Assembly: GCA_031278075.1 (NCBI GenBank)
Contig: JAITLE010000089.1
Coordinates: forward strand, 1-12,093
Reading direction: 5' to 3'
Source of the DNA: Bifidobacteriaceae bacterium
GTDB taxonomy: Bacteria > Actinomycetota > Actinomycetes > Actinomycetales > WQXJ01
Length of the DNA: 12,093 nucleotides
In this document: one piece after another, positions 1-6,112 of the stretch
Layout: every line of letters begins with the position of its first letter
How positions within the stretch are numbered: position 1 is the stretch's first letter
Made by a program: the position numbers and the translations under genes
The notes under the pieces: model-generated
Told to the model about the DNA's origin: nothing
What the model saw: only the letters and a program-made list of their open reading frames with translations
The model's database searches: none

Positions 1-38
1 CTGAGACAGCCGCGCCCGGAGCGGCCGCCGGAACACAT

Positions 39-575
39 TCAGAGGTACATCCCAGCGGTTTTCGGACCGGCGCCGTCCTGGGCCACGCCATGCACGTTGC
101 GTTCCCTCAGGAGCAGGTATGTCTGGCCGCCGATCTCCACCTCGGCGCGGTCCTCCGGGTCGAACAGCACCCTGTCGCCCAGCGCCACCTGCCGCACGTT
201 GCCGCCCACCCCGACCACATGCGCCCAGGCGAGACGCCGCCCGACCACCGCTGTCGCAGGAATCAGAATCCCACCCGCGGACCGCCTCTCCGCCGACTCG
301 GCGTCCAACAAGACCAACAATCGGTCCGCCAGCAGCCGCACCGGCAACGGCTCGTCCGGCGGCACAGACCGCGCGCCCGCTCGCTTCGGGGAAGGCTCGG
401 CGCCGGGGAGGGGGACGGCCGCTGCCGCCTGCGCACGCAGGCCAGCGGGCTCCGCGGTCCCGCCGCCTCGGCGGGATTCAGGCGCAGTGGCCGGCTGGAC
501 GGAGCCGTCCAATGGTTTGCCCACCACCTTGGACGGCGCCCAGTCCAACCTCCGCGGCTCTCTCACGGGCGTCAC
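39..575 (-). CDS. GroES-like co-chaperonin-fold protein with N-terminal extension
   Basis: The 178-residue product ends in a GroES-like beta-barrel domain, about residues 77-165. It opens with RLLADRLLVLL, carries GGILIP where GroES has its mobile loop (101-106), and continues with GDRVLF (133-138) and YLLLRERNVHGV. GroES proteins cap GroEL; divergent actinobacterial copies like this one are of uncertain function. The first ~75 residues are a Pro/Ala/Arg-rich, probably disordered extension not found in standard ~100-residue GroES. The GTG start overlaps the stop of the upstream DUF3618-like gene as GTGA, which favours translational coupling and the long form. There is no clear Shine-Dalgarno, and GTG codons at residues 71 and 79 could give a compact protein of normal size. 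GroEL is not in the window. The fold is convincing; the start and role are uncertain. Confidence 0.8.
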   Translation of the reverse strand: MTPVREPRRLDWAPSKVVGKPLDGSVQPATAPESRRGGGTAEPAGLRAQAAAAVPLPGAEPSPKRAGARSVPPDEPLPVRLLADRLLVLLDAESAERRSAGGILIPATAVVGRRLAWAHVVGVGGNVRQVALGDRVLFDPEDRAEVEIGGQTYLLLRERNVHGVAQDGAGPKTAGMYL

Positions 576-835
576 TTGGCGCGCCTAGCGAGCCTGACCG
601 CGACGCCCGTCACGACCAGGACAAGCAACGTCGACACGGCTGCCAGCACCCACTGTTTGGGCCGGCCGTCGGGACGGACGGTCGCCGCTTTGGCGGCTTC
701 GGCGAGCTTCGTCCGCGCGGCCTCGGCGACGGCGCCGGGGGTGAGGCGGCCCCGGAGAAGAGCCACGGCCTCGGCCGCGGCGGCCTGCTGTTCTTTGAGT
801 TGGGCGGTCAACTGCTCCAAAGCTGCCTTGTCCAT
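572..835 (-). CDS. DUF3618-like single-pass membrane protein
   Basis: This is an 87-residue protein. Its N-terminal ~45 residues are charged, Ala-rich and helical (EQLTAQLKEQQAAAAEAV), followed by a linker, then one hydrophobic segment at about residues 62-82 (WVLAAVSTLLVLVVTGVAV) and a basic tail RLARRAK. This layout matches the actinobacterial DUF3618 family, whose function is unknown. The basic tail suggests the C-terminus is cytoplasmic or membrane-proximal. The ATG start sits 6 nt after a -10-like TAACCT, consistent with a leaderless transcript. The gene is first in a two-gene unit and its stop overlaps the GroES-like start by 4 bp. Family assignment is by overall pattern and is moderately sure. 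Confidence 0.75.
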   Translation of the reverse strand: MDKAALEQLTAQLKEQQAAAAEAVALLRGRLTPGAVAEAARTKLAEAAKAATVRPDGRPKQWVLAAVSTLLVLVVTGVAVRLARRAK

Positions 836-841
836 ACCCCA

Positions 842-847
842 AGGTTA
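842..847 (-). promoter_or_regulatory. -10 element, leaderless promoter of the DUF3618-like gene
   Basis: Read on the minus strand this is TAACCT, followed by 6 nt (tggggt) and then the ATG at 835. In actinobacteria a TANNNT hexamer at this distance places transcription start at or next to the A of ATG. No good -35 is visible. Confidence 0.5.
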
Positions 848-931
848 GCGGGGCGTCGGGGCCGGCGTCGGAGGGACCGGGCGGAAGCGGCACGCCGAGT
901 CGCGGCGCCGACGTGGACGACGCATGGAGCT

Positions 932-959
932 TTGGCTCCGCCGCGATGTGAGCTAAGGT
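932..959 (+). promoter_or_regulatory. Candidate promoter of tRNA-Leu
   Basis: TTGGCT (932-937) and TAAGGT (954-959) are separated by 16 nt and fit relaxed -35 and -10 elements. Transcription would begin about 1-3 nt before the mature tRNA 5' end at 968, leaving almost no 5' leader for RNase P. A small perfect hairpin, GGAGC-tttg-GCTCC, overlaps the -35. Confidence 0.5.
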
Positions 960-967
960 CCTTGCGG

Positions 968-1049
968 GCGCCAGTGGCGGAATTGGCAGACGCGCAGGAT
1001 TTAGGTTCCTGTGCCTCCGGGCGTGCGGGTTCAAGTCCCGCCTGGCGCA
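968..1049 (+). tRNA. tRNA-Leu (anticodon UAG)
   Basis: All parts of a class II tRNA are present. The acceptor stem is GCGCCAG (968-974) pairing perfectly with CTGGCGC (1042-1048), with discriminator A at 1049. The anticodon stem is CAGGA/TCCTG around loop TTTAGGT (1000-1006), giving anticodon TAG at 1002-1004, which reads CUN leucine codons. A 13-nt variable arm (1012-1024) typical of leucine tRNAs follows. The T stem GCGGG/CCCGC encloses TTCAAGT. The following bases are CTG, so the CCA end is added after transcription. It converges on rdgB with a 32-bp gap. Confidence 0.97.
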
Positions 1050-1081
1050 CTGGTCCGTTTGGTCGGCCGGATCGCCTCAGC

Positions 1082-1708
1082 TCATTCCCAGAGCGCGCGA
1101 ATGGCGCCGCTCAACGCCCGGAACGCCTTGCCGCGGTGTGAGATCGCGTTCTTCTGCTCGGCGGTCAACTCAGCCGCGGTCACCGCGAACGGGTCCGGGA
1201 TCAGAATCGGATCGTAGCCGAACCCGCCCTCGCCCCGCGGCGCCCGCGTCAGCCGCCCAGGCATCCGCCCGGTCTCGACGCTCTCCACGCCGTCCGCTGT
1301 GACGAGCGCGGCGGCGCACTCGAACCAGGCGCGGCGGTCGGCATCGGACACGTCACGCAACTGGTCGAGCAGCAACGCCAAGTTCGCCGCGTCGTCGCCG
1401 TGGCCACCCGCCCAACGCGCTGAGAAAACCCCCGGCGCGCCGCCGAGCGCCGCCACGCACAGCCCCGAATCGTCCGCGAGAGCCGGCAACCCGCACGCCC
1501 GCGCCACCTGCCGCGCTTTGAGCAGCGCGTTCTCCGCGAACGTCAACCCGCTCTCGGTCGGCGCGGCCACACCCACGTCAGCGGCTCCGACCAGCTCGAG
1601 CGGCCCCAGCGCGCCCGTCGCGTCGAGGATCGCCCGCAACTCACGCAGCTTGTGCGCGTTGTGCGTCGCGAGCACCAACACCCCGCCCGGTCCTGTCGCC
1701 TCAGCCAC
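1082..1708 (-). CDS. rdgB: RdgB/HAM1 family non-canonical purine NTP pyrophosphatase
   Basis: The 208-residue product is the house-cleaning enzyme that hydrolyses dITP, ITP and XTP to the monophosphate and pyrophosphate, keeping deaminated purines out of DNA and RNA. Family landmarks are in order: THNAHK (15-20, nucleotide/phosphate binding), TFAENALLKA (56-65), ADDSGL (78-83) with the expected acidic pair, GGFGYDPI (161-168) and SHRGKA (190-195, base recognition). The length is normal. The GTG start at 1708 overlaps the 3' end of rph by 8 bp, so the two are probably translated from one mRNA. It is the last gene of the murI operon and ends 32 bp from the convergent tRNA-Leu. Confidence 0.95.
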   Translation of the reverse strand: MAEATGPGGVLVLATHNAHKLRELRAILDATGALGPLELVGAADVGVAAPTESGLTFAENALLKARQVARACGLPALADDSGLCVAALGGAPGVFSARWAGGHGDDAANLALLLDQLRDVSDADRRAWFECAAALVTADGVESVETGRMPGRLTRAPRGEGGFGYDPILIPDPFAVTAAELTAEQKNAISHRGKAFRALSGAIRALWE

Positions 1709-2468
1709 CCGCCGATCCCCCGCCCGCGGCCGATGCCGCCGCCTGGATCCCGCGTAGCTGGGCGCAACCCGCCACGGCCAAGTCCAGCAGGCGGGTCAAC
1801 TCGGCGCGGGAGAACGCGGCGTGTTCCGCCGTCCCTTGGACCTCGATGAACCCGCCGGACCCGTTGACCACCACATTCATGTCCGTCTCCGCGCGGACGT
1901 CTTCCGCGTACGGCAAGTCCAGCATGGGCGTGCCGTCCACGATCCCAACCGACACCGCCGCCACCGAGTCAGTCAGCGGCTGGCGTCCGCTCGCGATGTG
2001 ACGTTTGGCGGCGGCCCAGGCGACGGCGTCGGCCAGCGCGACATAAGCCCCAGTGATCGATGCCGTCCGCGTCCCGCCGTCCGCCTGCAGCACGTCGCAG
2101 TCGATCTGGATGGTGTTCTCACCCAACGCACGCAGATCCACCACCGAACGCAACGCGCGGCCCACCAGCCGCGAAATCTCGTGGGTGCGCCCGCCGATCT
2201 TGCCGCGGACGGATTCTCGGTCGGAGCGCTGCGTGGTCGCCCGCGGGAGCATGGCGTATTCGGCGGTGACCCAGCCCTCCCCTGAGCCCTTGCGCCAGCG
2301 TGGCACCCCAGGCGTGAACGATGCCGCGCACAGCACGCGCGTGCCGCCGCACTGGATCAGCGCGGAGCCTTCGGCGTGGTCCAACCAACCACGCTCGATC
2401 GTCACTGGGCGAAGCTGGTCAACTGTGCGGCCGTCGGCCCGCAGAAACGCGATCACAGGCCAAGACAC
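1701..2468 (-). CDS. rph: Ribonuclease PH
   Basis: The product is a 255-residue phosphorolytic 3'-to-5' exoribonuclease that trims tRNA precursors. It shows the family blocks ADGRTVDQLRPV (11-22), GGTRVLCAAS (41-50), GEGWVTAEYAMLPRATTQR (63-81), then RGKIGGRTHEISRLVGR (88-104) with the conserved arginines for phosphate and RNA, DCDVLQADGGTRTASI (123-138) and DLPYAEDVRAETDMNVV (184-200). It acts as a hexameric ring. The listed GTG start precedes the conserved block by about ten residues; the GTG at residue 5 is another possibility, and neither has a strong Shine-Dalgarno. The C-terminal Ala/Gly/Ser tail is variable in the family. A 125-bp gap separates it from the phosphodiesterase gene; it overlaps rdgB by 8 bp. 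Confidence 0.95.
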   Translation of the reverse strand: MSWPVIAFLRADGRTVDQLRPVTIERGWLDHAEGSALIQCGGTRVLCAASFTPGVPRWRKGSGEGWVTAEYAMLPRATTQRSDRESVRGKIGGRTHEISRLVGRALRSVVDLRALGENTIQIDCDVLQADGGTRTASITGAYVALADAVAWAAAKRHIASGRQPLTDSVAAVSVGIVDGTPMLDLPYAEDVRAETDMNVVVNGSGGFIEVQGTAEHAAFSRAELTRLLDLAVAGCAQLRGIQAAASAAGGGSAGG

Positions 2469-2546
2469 TACCCCGACGGGCTGCCCATCCGGTCCCCGAC
2501 GGCCGGACGGTTCCGCGCCGCGCCGCGCCGGCCCACGTGGCAGTCC

Positions 2547-2582
2547 TAGACGCGGCCCCGAACGCGGCCGTAGACGCGGCCC
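2547..2582. repeat. Three 12-bp tandem units in the phosphodiesterase-rph gap
   Basis: TAGACGCGGCCC, CGAACGCGGCCG and TAGACGCGGCCC lie head to tail. Units 1 and 3 are identical and unit 2 differs at four positions. They sit in the 125-bp spacer, inside the mRNA if the four genes are co-transcribed. No function is evident. Confidence 0.55.
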
Positions 2583-2593
2583 CAGCGCCCACC

Positions 2594-3379
2594 TCAGAGG
2601 TAGTACATGACGTGCCGCCGCGCCAGGCTGAGCGGTCCGCTGTAGGCTTCGCGCACCCCGGCCAGCGTCACGGCCGGGTCATTCCACGGCGGCAGATGGG
2701 TGACCACGACACGGCGGGCGCCGCCTGCGGCCGCAGCCTCTCCGACCCGGCGTCCCGTCAAGTGCACACCGCGGGCGGTGTCCCGCCCCTCCTCGAACGC
2801 CGCCTCGCTGAGCAGCAGATCGACCCGGTGGGCCACCGCCGCGAGGCCTGGTCCAGTGTCGGTGTCGCCCGTGTACCCGACCACGACCCGGCGTCCGGGC
2901 CGCACGCTTGAAGGGCCTTCGACCCGAAAACCCCACGTCTCGACCGGATGGATCATCAGATAGGGCGTGATCTGGAACGGCCCGACGGTCACGGCGACCG
3001 CCTCCTCCCACACCCCGAAGACGAAGTCCCCGCCGCGCGCGATCGGGTCGGACGAGTATTGCAGCGCCGCCAGGTGCCGGGGAGTGTCCGCCGGGCCGTA
3101 GACCGGGAGCGAACTCAGCTCGGCGCCGGGCCGGTATTTCGCGTAAACCGCGAGCCCGGTGAGATCAGCGCAGTGGTCGGGGTGCAGGTGGGTGATCCCG
3201 ACGAAGTCGAGCGCCTCCGGCGGCAGCAGCCGCTGCATCGCGCCGAACGCGCCCGAGCCCAGGTCCAGCGCCACCGTCCACAGACGGCCGCGCTCACCAC
3301 GCGCTTGCACCAGATAGCCCGAGGCTGGCGAGGCGGGACCCGCCATGGTTCCCGTGCAACCGACGATTATCAGCCTCAC
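2594..3379 (-). CDS. MBL-fold hydrolase, Rv1339-like cyclic-nucleotide phosphodiesterase (predicted)
   Basis: From the start chosen here the product has 261 residues and the metallo-beta-lactamase fold. THLHPDH (63-69) supplies metal ligands H64, H66, D68 and H69; H144 (HPVETWGF), D172 (YTGDT) and H228 (THLPP) complete a two-metal site. No signal peptide is seen, so it is cytoplasmic. In mycobacteria the gene at this position between murI and rph is Rv1339, reported as an atypical class II cAMP phosphodiesterase; I transfer that role by neighbourhood and motifs only. RNase Z-like or other phosphodiesterase activity is possible. The GTG at 3379 is preferred because it follows GGAGG by 6 nt, overlaps the murI stop as GTGA, and begins with the usual RLIIVGCTGT strand. 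A GTG six codons earlier (3397) is in frame. Confidence 0.85.
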   Translation of the reverse strand: MRLIIVGCTGTMAGPASPASGYLVQARGERGRLWTVALDLGSGAFGAMQRLLPPEALDFVGITHLHPDHCADLTGLAVYAKYRPGAELSSLPVYGPADTPRHLAALQYSSDPIARGGDFVFGVWEEAVAVTVGPFQITPYLMIHPVETWGFRVEGPSSVRPGRRVVVGYTGDTDTGPGLAAVAHRVDLLLSEAAFEEGRDTARGVHLTGRRVGEAAAAGGARRVVVTHLPPWNDPAVTLAGVREAYSGPLSLARRHVMYYL

Positions 3380-4230
3380 GCCATGCCTCCGGCCCACTGC
3401 GCCGCGGAGCTGGGGCTCCCGCCGCCGCCGGCGGCGGCTTCCCAGCTGGGGACCTCGGGGCCAAGGAAGCGCCGGGCCAGCAAGTTGAAGGCGCGAGGGT
3501 CGCCGGTCGCGGTGAAGCGATGCCGCGGCGACGCCCCCGGTTGGCGCGTCAAGCCGGACGCGACGAGTTCTCGGAAAACGTCCTTAGCGGTCTCCTCAGC
3601 GGAGGACACGAGCGTCACGTCGGGGCCCATGACGTAGGACAGCACACCCGTGAGCAGTGGATAGTGGGTGCAGCCGAGCACCAGCGTGTCCACTCCCGAT
3701 GCTTGCAGGGGCGCCAGGTAGGCGCGCGCGGTCGCGATCACTTCCGGGCCGGAGGTGGAGCCGGCCTCGACCAGTTCGACGAACTTGGGGCAAGCCCGAG
3801 CGGTGATCTTCAACTGAGGCGCGGCGGCGAAAGCGTCTTGGTAGGCCGCGGAGTCGACGGTGGTCTGGGTGGCGATCACCCCGACGCGGCCGTTGCGCGT
3901 CGCTCCCACGGCGCGGCGCACCGCGGGCCGGATCACCTCGAGGACCTTGACGCCGAGGCCCAGCTCGTAGCGTTCACGGGCGTCGTGGAGGACCGCCGCC
4001 GATGCCGTGTTGCACGCTATGACCAGCATCTTGACACCCTGGGCCACAAGTTGGTCGAGCCGGGCCAGCGCGAGCGCCCGGACTTCGGCGATGGGTCGCG
4101 GGCCGTAGGGCGTGTTGGCGGTGTCGCCGAGGTAGAGGATCGGCTCGTCGGGGAGTTGGTCCAGCACGGCGCGCGCCACGGTGAGTCCCCCCAGGCCTGA
4201 GTCGAAGATACCGATCGGCGCGTCGCTCAT
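3376..4230 (-). CDS. murI: Glutamate racemase
   Basis: The 284-residue cofactor-independent enzyme converts L-glutamate to D-glutamate for the peptidoglycan stem peptide, in the cytoplasm. Substrate loops and both catalytic cysteines are present: IGIFDSGLGGLTV (6-18, with D10 and S11), LGDTANTPYG (34-43), IACNTASA (71-78, C73) and LGCTHYPLL (185-193, C187 with H189). The length is slightly above the usual ~270 because of a Gly/Ser/Ala-rich tail that need not be structured. The ATG start is the only sensible one and lies 6 nt after a -10-like TAAGCT, so the message is probably leaderless. It is the first gene of the murI-phosphodiesterase-rph-rdgB operon and is divergent from pncB. Confidence 0.97.
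   Translation of the reverse strand: MSDAPIGIFDSGLGGLTVARAVLDQLPDEPILYLGDTANTPYGPRPIAEVRALALARLDQLVAQGVKMLVIACNTASAAVLHDARERYELGLGVKVLEVIRPAVRRAVGATRNGRVGVIATQTTVDSAAYQDAFAAAPQLKITARACPKFVELVEAGSTSGPEVIATARAYLAPLQASGVDTLVLGCTHYPLLTGVLSYVMGPDVTLVSSAEETAKDVFRELVASGLTRQPGASPRHRFTATGDPRAFNLLARRFLGPEVPSWEAAAGGGGSPSSAAQWAGGMA
3386..3390 (-). promoter_or_regulatory. Shine-Dalgarno deciding the phosphodiesterase start
   Basis: GGAGG on the minus strand, inside the last codons of murI, stands 6 nt before the GTG at 3379. It is badly placed for the longer GTG start at 3397, which lies upstream of it. Confidence 0.7.
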
Positions 4231-4236
4231 GCCGTC

Positions 4237-4242
4237 AGCTTA
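4237..4242 (-). promoter_or_regulatory. -10 element, leaderless promoter of murI
   Basis: TAAGCT on the minus strand is followed by gacggc and the ATG at 4230. The 6-nt spacing and the lack of any Shine-Dalgarno fit leaderless initiation. It shares a 122-bp divergent intergenic region with the pncB promoter. No convincing -35 is visible. Confidence 0.55.
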
Positions 4243-4338
4243 CGGGAGCGGACTGCGCCGCGTTGAACCAGAGACGAGACGGACGGAATCGGCCGCTGGG
4301 AATTCCGCGACCTGGCGCCTCGCCCAAAGAGTCGCGAA

Positions 4339-4344
4339 TACACT
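4339..4344 (+). promoter_or_regulatory. -10 element, leaderless promoter of pncB
   Basis: TACACT is followed by 8 nt (ttcccgtc) and the ATG at 4353. No Shine-Dalgarno lies before that ATG. The position argues that translation starts at 4353 and not at an upstream in-frame ATG at 4263, which would be outside the transcript. Confidence 0.55.
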
Positions 4345-4352
4345 TTCCCGTC

Positions 4353-5693
4353 ATGAGCACAGCCCTGCTGACCGACAAATACGAGCTGACCATGTTGGAG
4401 GCCGCTCTCGCTGACGGCGCCGCGAACCGGCGGGCGGTGTTCGAGGTGTTCGCCAGGCGGTTGCCGCGCGGACGGCGCTACGGCGTGGTCGCGGGGACCG
4501 GGCGGCTCATGGAACTGATCCAGGGGTTCGCTTTCGACGCGCCGGACGGCACGCTGGAGTGGCTGCTGGCCTCGAAGACGGTCTCGCCGAGGACCGCCGA
4601 ATGGCTCGCGGGATACAAGTTCGGGGGTTCGATCAGCGGCTACGCGGAGGGTGAGCTGTATTTCCCCGGGTCGCCGGTGCTGACCGTGGACGGGACGTTC
4701 GCCGAGTGCGTCATCTTAGAGACCATCATCCTGTCTGTCCTGAACCACGATTGCGCGGTCGCGTCGGCCGCGTCGCGCATGACGTTGGCCGCCGAAGAGC
4801 GGCCCTGCCTGGAGATGGGCGCCCGGCGCACCCACGAGGAGGCCGCTCCGGCCGCCGCCCGCGCCGCGTATGTCGCCGGCTTCGCGGGCACATCCATGTT
4901 GGAGGCCGGCCGCCGCTGGGGCATCCCCGTGATTGGGACCGCGGCGCACGCGTTCACCCTGATCCACGATTCGGAGCGGGAGGCGTTCACCGCCCAGTTG
5001 GCGAGCCAGGGAGTGGCGACCACCCTGTTGGTGGACACGTTCGACGTGCGCGAGGCGGTGCGTCTCGCCGTCGAGTTGGCGGGGCCGCAACTGCGCGCCG
5101 TGCGCCTCGACTCCGGCGACCTGCCGCAGTTGGCGCGCGCCGTCCGCCGCCAGCTCGACACTTTGGGCGCCCCGGACACCGCGATCACAGTCACATCCGA
5201 CCTCGACGAATTCGCGATCGCCGCGTTGGCCGCCGCCCCGGTCGACTCTTACGGGGTCGGCACCCGCCTGGTGACCGGCTCCGGGGCGCCGACCGCTCAG
5301 ATGGTCTACAAGCTGGTCGCCCGGGAGGCGGCCGGCGGCGCCTTGGAGCCGGTCGGCAAGCGTTCGCCCGGTGGGAAGGGCACGGTCGGCGGCGCCAAGT
5401 GGGCCGGCCGCCGCATCGACGATTCGGGCGCCGCCGAGGAAGAGGTCGTCCTGGCCGGCCCCGGCGTCCACCCGACCGCACCCGAGGCGTACGGTTTGCG
5501 TCCCCTTCAGGTCCCGTACGTGGACCACGGCGTGCATGATCCCGACCGGTCCGGTTCAGCCTGTCTGCCCGCGGCCCGCTCGCGCCACGCCGCCAGCCGG
5601 TCGGAGCTGCCCCCGACCGGGCTGCGCCTGTCCGAGGGCGAGCCCGCCATCCCCACGATCGTGTCCCACATCCGGGATGCGGCCGGCGCCTGA
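4353..5693 (+). CDS. pncB: Nicotinate phosphoribosyltransferase
   Basis: The 446-residue enzyme makes nicotinate mononucleotide from nicotinate and PRPP with ATP hydrolysis, the entry step of the Preiss-Handler NAD salvage route. The N-terminus has LLTDKYELTMLEAAL (5-19), GARRTHEEAA (156-165) with the expected catalytic H161, GTSMLEAGRRWGIPVIGTAAH (179-199), RLDSGDL (251-257, phosphate and ribose binding) and YGVGTRLVTGSGAP (300-313); KRSPGGKGT (336-344) follows. The length fits the actinobacterial family. The reading frame is open 30 codons upstream, but the conserved N-terminus begins at the ATG at 4353, directly after a -10 element, so the shorter form is annotated. It is divergent from murI and appears to be a single-gene unit. 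Confidence 0.95.
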   Translation: MSTALLTDKYELTMLEAALADGAANRRAVFEVFARRLPRGRRYGVVAGTGRLMELIQGFAFDAPDGTLEWLLASKTVSPRTAEWLAGYKFGGSISGYAEGELYFPGSPVLTVDGTFAECVILETIILSVLNHDCAVASAASRMTLAAEERPCLEMGARRTHEEAAPAAARAAYVAGFAGTSMLEAGRRWGIPVIGTAAHAFTLIHDSEREAFTAQLASQGVATTLLVDTFDVREAVRLAVELAGPQLRAVRLDSGDLPQLARAVRRQLDTLGAPDTAITVTSDLDEFAIAALAAAPVDSYGVGTRLVTGSGAPTAQMVYKLVAREAAGGALEPVGKRSPGGKGTVGGAKWAGRRIDDSGAAEEEVVLAGPGVHPTAPEAYGLRPLQVPYVDHGVHDPDRSGSACLPAARSRHAASRSELPPTGLRLSEGEPAIPTIVSHIRDAAGA

Positions 5694-5731
5694 CCGCTCC
5701 CCCCGGTTCCCGCCCCGCGCCCGAGGAATCT

Positions 5732-5747
5732 GCCGCTGACCTGCGGC
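5732..5747 (+). terminator. Weak hairpin after pncB
   Basis: GCCGC-tgacct-GCGGC forms a 5-bp stem 38 nt past the pncB stop in a GC-rich stretch. There is no T-run. It is a possible but unimpressive terminator. Confidence 0.25.
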
Positions 5748-5776
5748 GGCACGCCGGGTGACCGCGGCGGCGGCGT

Positions 5777-5832
5777 TTCGCGATCACCCCCAAGTGAGGC
5801 AAGCACGCCGCTTCGCGATCACATTAGGTGAG
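5777..5832. repeat. Pair of 35-bp-spaced repeats with TCAC/GTGA dyads, possible operators
   Basis: The 11-mer TTCGCGATCAC occurs at 5777-5787 and 5812-5822. Each copy is followed after 5-6 nt by GTGAG, so each contains the dyad TCAC-N5/6-GTGA. They lie upstream of the candidate promoter and B12 riboswitch. They could be binding sites for a regulator, or a minor intergenic repeat; nothing here names the factor. Confidence 0.5.
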
Positions 5833-5868
5833 TCTTGTCGGCGGCGCCGGGGGATGGTCCGCAGCGCC

Positions 5869-5874
5869 TAAGCT
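5869..5874 (+). promoter_or_regulatory. Candidate -10 element of the riboswitch transcript
   Basis: TAAGCT is the same hexamer as in the murI promoter. Transcription would start near 5881, about 18 nt before the first aptamer helix at 5899. No -35 is clear. Confidence 0.4.
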
Positions 5875-5898
5875 GGTGGGCGACAACTCCATAGCGAC

Positions 5899-6004
5899 GG
5901 TTGGCGGGGAAGCCGGTCGAAGTCCGGCGCTGACCCGCAGCGGTGGATGAGCTTCTAACGCGCCGGAAGGGCGCGCCAGCCCATGAGCCCGAATGCCGCC
6001 AACC
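5899..6004 (+). ncRNA. Cobalamin (B12) riboswitch
   Basis: A closing helix is formed by GGTTGGCGG (5899-5907) and CCGCCAACC (5996-6004), 9 bp and perfect. Inside follow the family core: GGGGAA (5906-5911), the hairpin GCCGG-tcgaagt-CCGGC (5912-5928), GCTGACCCGCAGCGGT (5929-5944), and near the 3' end a B12-box-like AGCCCGAATGCCGCC (5986-6000). A peripheral stem CGCGCC/GGCGCG (5959-5975) is also present. The B12 box looks about one base shorter than the usual consensus. These RNAs normally lower expression of the downstream gene when adenosyl- or other cobalamins are plentiful. The regulated gene starts at 6113. Confidence 0.9.
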
Positions 6005-6112
6005 TGATCGAAGCGTTTCCATCCGTCGAGGTCTACGGGGGCGCGCCACACAGCCGGACCATGACCGGACGAGGCGCTCCCACCCTGGATCGCTCAGCCG
6101 AATCGAGTCCCC
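6005..6112 (+). promoter_or_regulatory. Leader between B12 aptamer and surface-protein gene (expression platform)
   Basis: This 108-nt stretch must hold the switching part. There is no intrinsic terminator with a T-run, so control of translation is more likely than of transcription. GGGCGCGCCA at 6039-6048 repeats 5969-5978 in the aptamer; because its core is self-complementary it could pair there and compete with the 5959-5975 stem. No good Shine-Dalgarno precedes the ATG at 6113. I infer, and cannot show, which pairing is the off state. Confidence 0.4.

Noticed and set aside
968..1081. An integration (att) site at the 3' end of tRNA-Leu.
   Set aside because: No repeat of the tRNA 3' end and no integrase or phage gene is present; rdgB follows at once.
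119..1141. A 340-codon plus-strand open frame over the GroES-like and DUF3618-like genes and the tRNA.
   Set aside because: It runs antisense through two better-supported genes and in sense through tRNA-Leu, and its product is Arg/Pro/Ala-rich with no domain; it is a by-product of high GC.
4263..4352. A longer pncB starting 30 codons upstream.
   Set aside because: The conserved N-terminus starts at 4353, and the likely transcription start lies after the upstream ATG.
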